DNA of 35,012 nucleotides from an uncultured Collinsella sp. (lineage in GTDB: Bacteria > Actinomycetota > Coriobacteriia > Coriobacteriales > Coriobacteriaceae). The notes under the pieces were generated by a model, which was given only the letters and a program-made list of their open reading frames with translations, was not told the DNA's origin and searched no databases. Below, in pieces: positions 1 through 6,670 of this stretch. The number at the start of each line of letters is the position of its first letter. Position 1 is the stretch's first letter. Position numbers and translations under genes: made by a program. The stretch is taken from contig URTD01000003.1 of the NCBI GenBank assembly GCA_900550735.1, positions 1 to 35,012 of the forward strand, read 5' to 3'.

Positions 1-47
1 AAGTTGAACGTCAGATTGTCCAAATGCGGCCCGCGCAGCGTCGGCCA

Positions 48-75
48 GTTACGGCGTTTGGTAAAACGCCGTAAC
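48..75. repeat. Perfect 12-bp inverted repeat after lacC
   Basis: GTTACGGCGTTT and AAACGCCGTAAC are separated by 4 nt and directly abut the lacC stop codon (minus strand). No T-run follows on the minus strand, so this is more likely a transcript-stabilising or attenuating hairpin than a strong intrinsic terminator. The operon may continue past the window edge. Confidence 0.6.
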
Positions 76-76
76 T

Positions 77-1012
77 TTAAAGCTCCGTTACTTCAACGTT
101 GTTGAAGATCTCATCCCAGCGGTCCATGACCAGGTGGCCGGTCTTGGGATCCATGGCGTTGAGCTTGCCGCAGGTATTGGCGGTCTTGAGCACCGTGACG
201 TCGTCGACGCCAGCAGCAATGGCATGTGCAAAGCCGGCGATGGTCGAGTCACCGGAACCCGTCGCGTTCACAGCCGCAATCGCAGGCGTCTTGGCGCGGA
301 ACGCGCGACCCTCATGGAAGCCCACCGAACCGGCAGCGCCCATCGAAACGACAACCCAGGGAATACCGGCAAAACGGTCATCGGCGGCAAGCGCCTCGCG
401 CAGGGCATCGACATCATCGGTCGTAAAGGACGTACCCAGCAGGCCGTTAATCTCGGTCAGGTTGGGCTTTACGAGCTCAGGCTTAGCGTCGGACTCCAGC
501 GCGGCCTCCAGCGATGCACCCGAGGTATCGAGCAGCACCTTGGCGCCCGCCTCCTCGGCGATCTTGACGAGCTCGGCATAGTAGCCGGCATCGACGCCAC
601 GCGGCAGCGAGCCCGAAAGCGTCACGACGTCCGCCTTCGCTGCAAGCTCGGCAAACTTGGCCGTAAAGGCCTCGAGCTCGGCCGGGGCGATCTGCGGGCC
701 GCTCTCCAGCAGCTCGGTCTGATTACCCTCGTGCAGGATATTCAGGCAGATGCGCGTCTCACCAGCAATAGGCACAAAGTCGTTCTTGACGCCGTCGGCA
801 TCCATAAGCTCGGCCATATAGGCACCCATGTGGCCGCCGAGCAGGCCGGTCGCGAGCACGTCGTCACCCAGCTGCAGCAGCACGCGACTCACGTTGAGGC
901 CCTTGCCGCCAGCGGTCTTTTCGGGTGTCACACGGTTAACATCGTCGATGATCAGCTTGTCGAGCTGATAGCGCGTATCAATCGACGGGTTCATGGTAAC
1001 GGTCAGAATCAT
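77..1012 (-). CDS. lacC: Tagatose-6-phosphate kinase (LacC, PfkB family)
   Basis: This 311-aa sugar-phosphate kinase should phosphorylate tagatose-6-P to tagatose-1,6-bisphosphate in the cytosol. Visible PfkB/1-phosphofructokinase hallmarks are the N-terminal MILTVTMNPSID, GGKGLN at residues 35-40, and NATGSGDS near 249-256 with the likely catalytic Asp255. The ATG at 1012 is preferred over an upstream in-frame start at 1054 because CAGGAG lies 7 nt before it and the family normally begins MILTVTLNP. It is the last visible gene of the minus-strand order lacA-lacB-epimerase-lacC, with a 53-nt gap after the epimerase. The lactose context supports LacC over fructose-1-P kinase, but sequence alone does not exclude the latter. 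A diverged second copy lies at 28135-29070. Confidence 0.88.
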   Translation of the reverse strand: MILTVTMNPSIDTRYQLDKLIIDDVNRVTPEKTAGGKGLNVSRVLLQLGDDVLATGLLGGHMGAYMAELMDADGVKNDFVPIAGETRICLNILHEGNQTELLESGPQIAPAELEAFTAKFAELAAKADVVTLSGSLPRGVDAGYYAELVKIAEEAGAKVLLDTSGASLEAALESDAKPELVKPNLTEINGLLGTSFTTDDVDALREALAADDRFAGIPWVVVSMGAAGSVGFHEGRAFRAKTPAIAAVNATGSGDSTIAGFAHAIAAGVDDVTVLKTANTCGKLNAMDPKTGHLVMDRWDEIFNNVEVTEL

Positions 1013-1065
1013 GTTGAACTCCTGTTCCGGGGCGGCATAACCCGCCCCAAACATACGATAGCTCG

Positions 1066-1947
1066 TTAAAGGATCTCGATCTCAAAGCCGCGGGTGACGG
1101 TCTCTCCCGGCTTGGCCACCAGGCAGCCGCGCTTGTGCTCCAGAATATCGTCCTCGTCGGAGCAGGTGGACAGGCCGCCCCACGGTTCCACGGCCACAAA
1201 GTCGCCCTCGGGCTTGCTCCACACAATCAGGTATGGCATATCGGGGAACGTCAGGCGCACGCCCTTGTCCTCGGTTTTCTTGGTAAGCGTAACCACGCGG
1301 CTCTCGAGCACGTCGAAGATGGTCTCCGCGAAGTCAAAGAGTTCATGGGTAAGCGGCAGGTTCTGGCCGATCATGGGGTTCTTGCTGCGATGCTCAACAT
1401 CAATCAGGCCCGTCGAGGGAACGGCAGTACAGAGCTCGGCGGCCTCGCGCTGCTCAAAACGGAGCTCGTAGTCGTCGTAGGACTCGCCCTCGTCAAGCGG
1501 GCACTTAAAGCCAGGGTGACCGCCCACAAAGAACGGCATGTCCTCGGTGCCCTCATTGGTCACCTCGTACGACACGGCCACCTTCTCCGCATCGATCGTG
1601 TAACGAGCAACGATCTTAAACGGATACGGGTACTGCTCGAGCAACTCGGCATGGTCGGCAGAGCTTAAGCTCAGCACAACCATGTTGTCGCTCTGCTCCT
1701 CGAGCTTCCACTCCTGCTTGCGAGCAAAGCCGTGGCGGGCGAGCTTGACCTCGCGGCCGCCCATGGTCATTGCGCGACCGTCACGAAGGCCGCCGCAGAT
1801 CGGGAAACAAATGGGTGCCTGGCCCGACCACACCGCCGGGTCGCCCTGCCACAGGTACTCACGGCCGTTGGCTTTAATCGAAGTGAACGATCCGCCAGCC
1901 GTGCTCAGTGCCACACGAATAGAACCGTTATCAAGAACAAACTCCAT
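1066..1947 (-). CDS. Aldose 1-epimerase family protein (LacX-like)
   Basis: A 293-aa galactose-mutarotase-like protein. WQGDPAVWSGQAPICFPICG near the N-terminus, ARHGFAR, GGHPGFKCPL and the late VEPWGGLSTC are typical of the LacX / hexose-6-phosphate epimerase branch found beside tagatose-pathway genes. It probably interconverts anomers of a sugar or sugar phosphate released by phospho-beta-galactosidase. ATG 1947 is chosen because AAGGAG lies 9 nt upstream; the 6-residue-longer GTG start overlaps that ribosome binding site. It sits between lacB (202-nt gap) and lacC (53-nt gap) on the same strand. A paralogue of identical length is at 29130-30011. The exact substrate cannot be read from the sequence. 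Confidence 0.82.
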   Translation of the reverse strand: MEFVLDNGSIRVALSTAGGSFTSIKANGREYLWQGDPAVWSGQAPICFPICGGLRDGRAMTMGGREVKLARHGFARKQEWKLEEQSDNMVVLSLSSADHAELLEQYPYPFKIVARYTIDAEKVAVSYEVTNEGTEDMPFFVGGHPGFKCPLDEGESYDDYELRFEQREAAELCTAVPSTGLIDVEHRSKNPMIGQNLPLTHELFDFAETIFDVLESRVVTLTKKTEDKGVRLTFPDMPYLIVWSKPEGDFVAVEPWGGLSTCSDEDDILEHKRGCLVAKPGETVTRGFEIEIL

Positions 1948-2149
1948 GGGAATCTTCTCCTTCACATATCATCTTGCACGATCCATTGCGAACGCCGTGC
2001 CTTTAGCACAAAGGTAATGAGGCAGCGCCGCACGCAAAAGAACAATGCACGCCAAGCCCGCCAAGCCAATTGGGCTGATAGAAAACCGGCCCGCGCCCCC
2101 TCACAGAAACGCGAGCCGTCAACGGACTAGTTAATTACGCCGGAACCCC

Positions 2150-2674
2150 TTAATCGTGGTATTCGCCGCGGTCCCACTTCTCGAGGAACTCGTCAAAGAA
2201 GTGCGGGTCAGCCTGAGCCTCGGCGTCGGCCTTATTGCAGGCATCGATCTTGGCAATCAGGGCATCGTGCTCGGGGGTCTTCTCGTAGGGCTCCTCCAGG
2301 AAGGCAAGCATGATGTCGGCCATCAGGAACTCGCCGGTGATCTTGCCGCCAAAGCCCACGATGTTGGCGTTGAGCTCGCGACGGGCATACAGGGCAGAGG
2401 TCATGTCGCGAACCAGGGCGCAGCGGGCGCCGGGAACCTTGTTGACGGCGTTGGTGATGCCGATGCCGGTGCCGCACAGGGCCACGCCAAAGTCGGCCTT
2501 GCCGCTGGCAACAGCCTCGCCCACGGCCTTGCCATAGATGGGATAGTGCGTACGGGTATGGCTGTAGGTGCCGCAGTCGAGCACCTTGTAGCCAGCCTGC
2601 TCCAGGCGGTCGGCCAGATAGATCTTCTCGTCCGTAACGATATGGTCGCAACCGATTGCGATGGTCTTCTTCAT
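2150..2674 (-). CDS. lacB: Galactose-6-phosphate isomerase subunit LacB
   Basis: A 174-aa RpiB/LacAB-family protein, the larger subunit of the heteromeric enzyme converting galactose-6-P to tagatose-6-P. It shows the N-terminal IGCDH, a THYPIYG segment, and ALCGTGIGI with Cys67 at the position of the catalytic cysteine of RpiB-like enzymes, followed by NKVPGARCALV and NANIVGFGG. An AAAGGA ribosome binding site precedes ATG 2674. lacA lies 63 nt upstream on the same strand, as in Gram-positive lac operons. RpiB alone is an alternative for such folds, but the adjacent LacA-type partner argues for LacB. Confidence 0.9.
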   Translation of the reverse strand: MKKTIAIGCDHIVTDEKIYLADRLEQAGYKVLDCGTYSHTRTHYPIYGKAVGEAVASGKADFGVALCGTGIGITNAVNKVPGARCALVRDMTSALYARRELNANIVGFGGKITGEFLMADIMLAFLEEPYEKTPEHDALIAKIDACNKADAEAQADPHFFDEFLEKWDRGEYHD

Positions 2675-2737
2675 CAGAACGTCCTTTCGTCTGAATTCAC
2701 AAGTTGAGGTAGAAGTTCGAGTTCTCGGTGGCTCTCG

Positions 2738-3166
2738 TTAGGCCATCTTGTTGAGCATGTCGACACGGATCTGGTGACGGCCGCCGGCGTACTGTGCACG
2801 CAGGAACTCGCGGGCGATCTTCTTGGCGACCTCGGTGCCCACAACGCCCGGGCCCATGGTGACCATGCGCGAGCCGTTGTGCTCGCGGGTCATGTAAGCG
2901 GAACGCTCGTCGGAAATGTTGGCGACGACCATGCCCTTGATCTTGACGGCGGCCATATAGGAGCCGACGCCGTACTTATCGAATGCAAAGCCCTGGGAAT
3001 CCTTGTGCTCCAGCAGGTCCTTGGCAACGGCGGTCGCGGAATCGACAAAGTCCGCGGCAGGGGTCTCGGAATAGTCGACGACCTCGTGACCGTCGGCGAT
3101 GAGCATCTCCTTGATGGACTCCTTCATCGACATACCGTCGGCATCGGAAGCGATTACAACCCTCAT
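2738..3166 (-). CDS. lacA: Galactose-6-phosphate isomerase subunit LacA
   Basis: A 142-aa RpiB/LacAB-family small subunit that pairs with LacB. It begins MRVVIASDADG and has FDKYGVGSYM around residues 62-71, with Asp63 where LacB and RpiB carry the catalytic Cys. This is usual for LacA, which complements LacB in the shared active site. ISDERSAYMTREHNG and GRHQIRVDML near the C-terminus also fit. A near-perfect AAGGAGG lies before ATG 3166. It is the first gene of the minus-strand lac operon, directly downstream of the DeoR-type operator region at 3261-3336, so it should be induced by tagatose-6-P or a related effector through the DeoR/LacR regulator. Confidence 0.9.
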   Translation of the reverse strand: MRVVIASDADGMSMKESIKEMLIADGHEVVDYSETPAADFVDSATAVAKDLLEHKDSQGFAFDKYGVGSYMAAVKIKGMVVANISDERSAYMTREHNGSRMVTMGPGVVGTEVAKKIAREFLRAQYAGGRHQIRVDMLNKMA

Positions 3167-3260
3167 GACATCCTCCTTGAGAGATACGCAGGTGCGTAGT
3201 TTCTGTTTGGAAGTGTTGAATCGCGTTCAGGTCCGGGCATCTGAATGTGCGGTTCTTCAC

Positions 3261-3336
3261 TGTTCGTGTTTATTTGAACACATTCGAACACCGACTGCAA
3301 CAATAATTTGTTTATCTTTGTTCTTTTTTGAACAAA
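3261..3336 (-). promoter_or_regulatory. lac operon control region with LacR/DeoR-like operators
   Basis: Two candidate operators lie upstream of lacA. The reverse complement of 3261-3278 reads TTCAAATAAACACGAACA and matches 15 of 18 positions of the element before the DeoR gene. At 3317-3336, TTTGTTC and GAACAAA form a perfect 7-bp inverted repeat with a 6-nt T spacer. A possible minus-strand promoter (TTGCAG, 17 nt, TCAAAT) overlaps the first element. Assignment to the DeoR protein at 24424 is inferred. Confidence 0.6.
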
Positions 3337-3399
3337 CACCATTCACGGATGATTGCTGACCGTTTGGACCGGGCGCGGACGTAGCGCCCACGTGTTCAA

Positions 3400-3437
3400 C
3401 AAACAAAAGGGCGACCGAGAACGTGTCTCGGCCGCCC
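3400..3437 (-). terminator. Intrinsic terminator of the 343-aa membrane protein gene
   Basis: The 12-nt arms 3409-3420 and 3426-3437 pair with one mismatch around a 5-nt loop. On the minus strand the hairpin is followed by CTTTTGTTTGTT. It ends transcription from the gene at 3474-4505 before the lac control region. Confidence 0.75.
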
Positions 3438-3473
3438 TTCTTACGGTTGATCTTCCAAAGATCGCTTTGCCGC

Positions 3474-4505
3474 CTACTCAGACTGCCCGCTCTTCTTGGC
3501 ATGTCTGGACGGAGCGCTCAAGAAACGACCCGTCAGATAGTTCGCGGGACCGGAGATATCGATCCCCAGCAGCACGTGTCCTAGCCATAGGAACGCCACG
3601 AGCACCAGTAGAGGAATCACACACGAGGTCACGATCATCACGATGACGCCTTCGATCAGATCGGTCACCTGATGCACGATCTCATCGGTCATCTGCTTGG
3701 CGCCGCTGGTCACCGACGTAACAAGGCTCGAGGCCCCGTCAGTCAACTGCTCGAGCACGTTTTTGGACTCCTTGGCCTCGGATTTTTTCTTGTTCGATTT
3801 TGAGCTGGTCTCGGCTGACTTGTCCGTGGCATCAGCCGTCTTTGCGGCATCGCTCGCCTTTTGCTCAGCTTGCTCAATACTTACGCGATACGTTTCATCG
3901 ACCTTCTGCGACACCCATACGCTCGCGGGCACGAGCGCCATGCCGATCACGGCAACCACCAGCACGCGCGTCGCCACACGGCGCAGGACAGTGCTCGTGC
4001 TCCAGCGCCCGTGAATGCCGAGCGACACCGCAAAGAGCACCAACGCAAACGGGATTAAGATGCCCAGGCCAACCGACCACAAAATGGTTAGCAGGTATTT
4101 CTCTAGGTAGAGCACGGCAAGCACAATACCAAGGTTACCCGAAAGCTGTGCGAGCTGCTCGGCAACCGGCGTTCCCGTATCACCCGGCAGCGCCGTAATA
4201 CCCGCAGATAGAGCAACGCATGAAGCCGTGAGCGCCAAAACGTTGCCCTTCTTTTGGTCGATGACCTCGATGGTGGAGTCCCAAGTTTTGGTATCGGCAA
4301 AATGCGGACGAGCTACAAAGCCCGACAGCAGCGCTAGCACCACGAGCACAACGATAAAGCCAATCTGCAGCTTTTTGTTTGCGCACACGACATCGGACAG
4401 GCTGGGCTGCAGCTCGGTTACCGTCGCGTGCTCGGTTATCTGGACAGGACGCCCATGAGCCATCTCATGCGCGTCTCTTTTTTGTATTGACCCGTTATCC
4501 GGCAT
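3474..4505 (-). CDS. Membrane protein of unknown function
   Basis: I do not recognise a family for this 343-aa protein. It has a hydrophilic N-terminus of about 45 residues, then hydrophobic segments near residues 47-66, 90-108, 123-140, 146-168 and 183-203. An Ala/Ser/Lys-rich soluble stretch that may form a coiled coil follows (about 205-265, EQAEQKASDAAKTADATDKS), then a final hydrophobic block near 285-315 and a basic tail. GAGGAGG is well placed before ATG 4505, and the gene has its own terminator at 3400-3437. It separates the lac operon from the IIA gene on the same strand but is not obviously part of sugar metabolism. It could be an envelope or stress-related membrane protein; no function is claimed. 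Confidence 0.7.
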   Translation of the reverse strand: MPDNGSIQKRDAHEMAHGRPVQITEHATVTELQPSLSDVVCANKKLQIGFIVVLVVLALLSGFVARPHFADTKTWDSTIEVIDQKKGNVLALTASCVALSAGITALPGDTGTPVAEQLAQLSGNLGIVLAVLYLEKYLLTILWSVGLGILIPFALVLFAVSLGIHGRWSTSTVLRRVATRVLVVAVIGMALVPASVWVSQKVDETYRVSIEQAEQKASDAAKTADATDKSAETSSKSNKKKSEAKESKNVLEQLTDGASSLVTSVTSGAKQMTDEIVHQVTDLIEGVIVMIVTSCVIPLLVLVAFLWLGHVLLGIDISGPANYLTGRFLSAPSRHAKKSGQSE

Positions 4506-4598
4506 TTGGATACCTCCTCAGTCCGGGGCTTAATGCGAAAGGAAGTATACCCACCGAGCAAAAATCGAACGGGAGGACGAACGGAGCGCACCAAGACT

Positions 4599-4688
4599 GT
4601 CCCCAATGACTATCTCGGGATGAGTTGCGGTGGAATAGGGATTGTTTTGAGCCCGCCGGCCCCTATTCAGTCCCTATTTCACCGCAAC
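4599..4688. repeat. REP-like intergenic inverted repeat
   Basis: The arms 4624-4641 (GTTGCGGTGGAATAGGGA) and 4671-4688 (TCCCTATTTCACCGCAAC) pair at 17 of 18 positions around a 29-nt loop. Just outside, 4599-4612 reads GTCCCCAATGACTA, which recurs inverted at 26514-26527. This suggests a dispersed extragenic palindromic element; its origin is unknown. Confidence 0.55.
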
Positions 4689-4702
4689 TTGGAGGAGGAC
4701 AG

Positions 4703-4729
4703 AAAAAGCCCTGTCGCGGCAGGGCTTTT
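4703..4729. terminator. Bidirectional intrinsic terminator downstream of IIA
   Basis: GCCCTG (4708-4713) and CAGGGC (4720-4725) form a stem flanked by A-run and T-run on either side, so it can act in both directions. For the minus-strand IIA gene ending at 4756 the U-tract is TTTTTCTG. Confidence 0.8.
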
Positions 4730-4755
4730 GGAAGGGGCTTGGTTGTGAGGACTCG

Positions 4756-5094
4756 TTAGGCGAGCTTGGCCTCGAGCGCAGCGATGCGCTTGTAGGCATC
4801 GATGGTAAAGCGGGTCTGCTTCTCCAGGATCATAGTGGTCATGAGAGTGTCCTGAGCGTGAGCCATGATGAAGGTCATCTCCATCTCGCCACCGCCGGCC
4901 TCCTGCGAAAGCAGCTTGGTCTGCGTGTCGTGGGCACCGATGAGCGCATCGCTGGCATCCTTGTGCAGCTGCTCGGCCTTCTCAAAGTCACCCTCGCGAG
5001 CAGCATCGAGCGCTGCAAGCAGATCGGTCTGGGCGTCACCTGCGTATGCGACAATCTCGAATCCAACCATCGAGATTTCTTCTTTGGTTGCCAT
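4756..5094 (-). CDS. lacF: PTS lactose/cellobiose-family IIA component
   Basis: This 112-aa cytosolic phosphocarrier passes phosphate from HPr to the IIB domain of a lactose/cellobiose-type permease. The family pattern is clear: an N-terminal GFEIVAYAGDA helix, an acidic helix with AREGDFEKAEQLHKDA, and MAHAQDTLMT, in which His79 is the expected phosphorylation site. Length matches the family (about 100-120 aa). AAAGGA precedes ATG 5094. It is the only IIA gene of this family in the window, while two IICB permeases lie at 6671 and 11574, so it probably serves both. A LacR/DeoR-like element at 5179-5196 lies upstream, giving it the same apparent control as lacA rather than the LacI control of the permeases. 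Confidence 0.9.
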   Translation of the reverse strand: MATKEEISMVGFEIVAYAGDAQTDLLAALDAAREGDFEKAEQLHKDASDALIGAHDTQTKLLSQEAGGGEMEMTFIMAHAQDTLMTTMILEKQTRFTIDAYKRIAALEAKLA

Positions 5095-5178
5095 GTTGCG
5101 TTCCTTTCACATATGAACCAATGGAGAGCATCGCGTCCGGGCATACGCGCTGCGTTGTGTATGACAGAAACAATAACA

Positions 5179-5196
5179 TTCAAACAAAAAAGAACA
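5179..5196 (-). promoter_or_regulatory. Candidate LacR/DeoR operator upstream of IIA
   Basis: TTCAAACAAAAAAGAACA matches the element before the DeoR gene (25222-25239) at 16 of 18 positions. More GAACA-type half sites follow at about 5263-5277. The position is suitable for repression of the minus-strand IIA gene. Confidence 0.6.
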
Positions 5197-5308
5197 GCGC
5201 AAAACGTAATTTCGAGCTATGAACGGTTACTTTTCGTCCGTGAACGGTTTTTAAACCAATCTGAACAATATCGAACACAATTAGCGGCAACCCAAACAGA
5301 CCCGCGCC

Positions 5309-6313
5309 CTAGCGCCAATCGCGTACCGTATCGCCCTCGACGAGCACGCCCGGAAACAGCATGTGCTCCACACCGGGTTCAACGCCCTCGGCGCCGGCAA
5401 TCTTGTCGACCGCCCACATGCCGACGCGCTTGTTGTCAAAGCGCACCGTGGTCAGGCGACGATCGGGCACGATATCGCCCAGACTATCGTCAACACCCAC
5501 CACGCTCACGTCCTGGGGCACGCACTTCCCGCGCGACTCCAGCCCGCGGATGCAGCCGTAGGCCATGGCGTCGTTGGAGGCATAAATGGCCGTGCAGGTC
5601 GGATCATCCGCAAGCACCTGGCCGGCAGCATATCCACTCTGCGCCGTCCAGTCACCGCGCACGAGCTGCGGTGGCTCAATGCCATGCGCGCGCAATGTCT
5701 CGCGCCAGCCTTCCTCGCGCCGCATGCCCGAAAGCGAGCGCTCGGGACACGAGATAAAGTGCACGGTTTTGTGCCCCCGCCCCAGCAAGTACTCGACCAC
5801 CTGGCGCGAGCAATCGAACTGGTCGTTATCGACCGTAGAACAGAGCGGGTGCTCCAACATCGTAACGAGCACAGTCTGCATGCCGGGCAGCGGCTCAAAA
5901 GTGCCAAAGTCCGCCGGCATGCGATTCATGATCACAACCATACCGTCCACCGGCAGTGCGCTCATGCGCGACGATGCGCCCTCGAGGGTATACGGATGCC
6001 CGTCTACTTTAGTGAGGGTGATGGCATAGCCATGTTTGTCGGCCGCGGCGGCAAAGCCCTCCATACGGTCGAGGTTGCCGGTACCGGTGATGTTGAACAT
6101 GGCGACGCCGACGGTCTTAAACTTGCCACGGCGCAGCGATCGACCGGCAAAATTGGGGCGATACCCCAGCTCGCGCATAGCAGCACGCACGCGCTCCTTG
6201 GTCTCGGGGCGCACGCTGGGCGAATCGTGCACGGTGCGCGAGACCGTCTGCTCCGAGACGCCCGCGAGACGCGCCACGTCCTTAACGGAAACCGATTTTT
6301 TAACAGCGGCCAT
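5309..6313 (-). CDS. LacI-family transcriptional regulator (copy 1)
   Basis: A 334-aa LacI/GalR regulator. The N-terminal helix-turn-helix is VSVKDVARLAGVSEQTVSRTVHD with the hinge-proximal GYRPNFAGRSLRRG, followed by a periplasmic-binding-protein-like effector domain (VGVAMFNITG, DGMVVIMNRMP, STVDNDQFD, AIYASNDAMAYGCIRGL, VSVVGVDDS). It is divergent from the IICB gene at 6671 and probably controls it through the palindromic sites at 6471-6490 and 6591-6610. The ribosome binding site before ATG 6313 is weak (AGAAAG). It is clearly paralogous to the regulator at 10288, including shared STV(D/S)DDQ- and NDAMA-type segments. The inducer is unknown, but a galactoside phosphate or galactose derivative is likely from context. 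Confidence 0.87.
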   Translation of the reverse strand: MAAVKKSVSVKDVARLAGVSEQTVSRTVHDSPSVRPETKERVRAAMRELGYRPNFAGRSLRRGKFKTVGVAMFNITGTGNLDRMEGFAAAADKHGYAITLTKVDGHPYTLEGASSRMSALPVDGMVVIMNRMPADFGTFEPLPGMQTVLVTMLEHPLCSTVDNDQFDCSRQVVEYLLGRGHKTVHFISCPERSLSGMRREEGWRETLRAHGIEPPQLVRGDWTAQSGYAAGQVLADDPTCTAIYASNDAMAYGCIRGLESRGKCVPQDVSVVGVDDSLGDIVPDRRLTTVRFDNKRVGMWAVDKIAGAEGVEPGVEHMLFPGVLVEGDTVRDWR

Positions 6314-6337
6314 AGGTCGATCTTTCTATGTCGACGA

Positions 6338-6351
6338 TGCCATTAGTGGCA
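6338..6351. promoter_or_regulatory. Small palindrome before LacI copy 1
   Basis: TGCCATTAGTGGCA has 5-bp arms around a 4-nt centre, 24 nt upstream of the LacI start. It could be an autoregulatory half-palindrome, but it differs from the stronger operators at 6471 and 6591. Confidence 0.3.
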
Positions 6352-6470
6352 CCCTACGCAGTCATTTTTAACGCCTTCAAGTATATCCAACGCCTCCCCC
6401 ACCATACGCTCACCACCCAAAACCTACCGTTCACCGACATTTTTGCTTCCCCAAACGGCTTTTGGCGCCC

Positions 6471-6490
6471 AAATGTTAACGTTGCCATTG
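6471..6490. promoter_or_regulatory. LacI-type operator, distal site of IICB copy 1
   Basis: AAATGTTAACGTTGCCATTG is a near palindrome in the LacI copy 1 / IICB intergenic region. It is the inverted counterpart of 6591-6610 and resembles the perfect palindrome at 11451-11470. A cre-like CTCAAACGTTTACA lies between the two sites at 6515-6528. Confidence 0.6.
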
Positions 6491-6590
6491 CGCAAACACA
6501 GAGCCACCGGGCGGCTCAAACGTTTACACATAGGGAATCGACGGTTCGCAGGCACAGGAACCACCGGTTCGCGTCTTTTTTTGTGTCGCA

Positions 6591-6610
6591 AAATGGCAAC
6601 GTCAACATTT
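6591..6610. promoter_or_regulatory. LacI-type operator, proximal site of IICB copy 1
   Basis: AAATGGCAACGTCAACATTT lies 60 nt before the IICB start. Its reverse complement, AAATGTTGACGTTGCCATTT, differs at two positions from the distal site. The two sites are 120 bp apart centre to centre, a spacing that would allow looping by a tetrameric LacI-type repressor (inference). Confidence 0.62.
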
Positions 6611-6670
6611 TGGCAACCGAAAGTCAAAAGCTACCATCGTTGCTAACCCACCGACTCTTAGGAGCATTGC

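Noticed and set aside
48..75. Hairpin after lacC as a strong terminator
   Set aside because: There is no U-tract on the minus strand, so it is recorded only as an inverted repeat.
134..1069. A 311-codon plus-strand frame opposite lacC
   Set aside because: It is antisense to a clear PfkB-family gene and has no recognisable domain.
4506..4748. Short plus-strand frames between the membrane protein and IIA
   Set aside because: They run through the inverted repeat and terminator and have no protein-like features.
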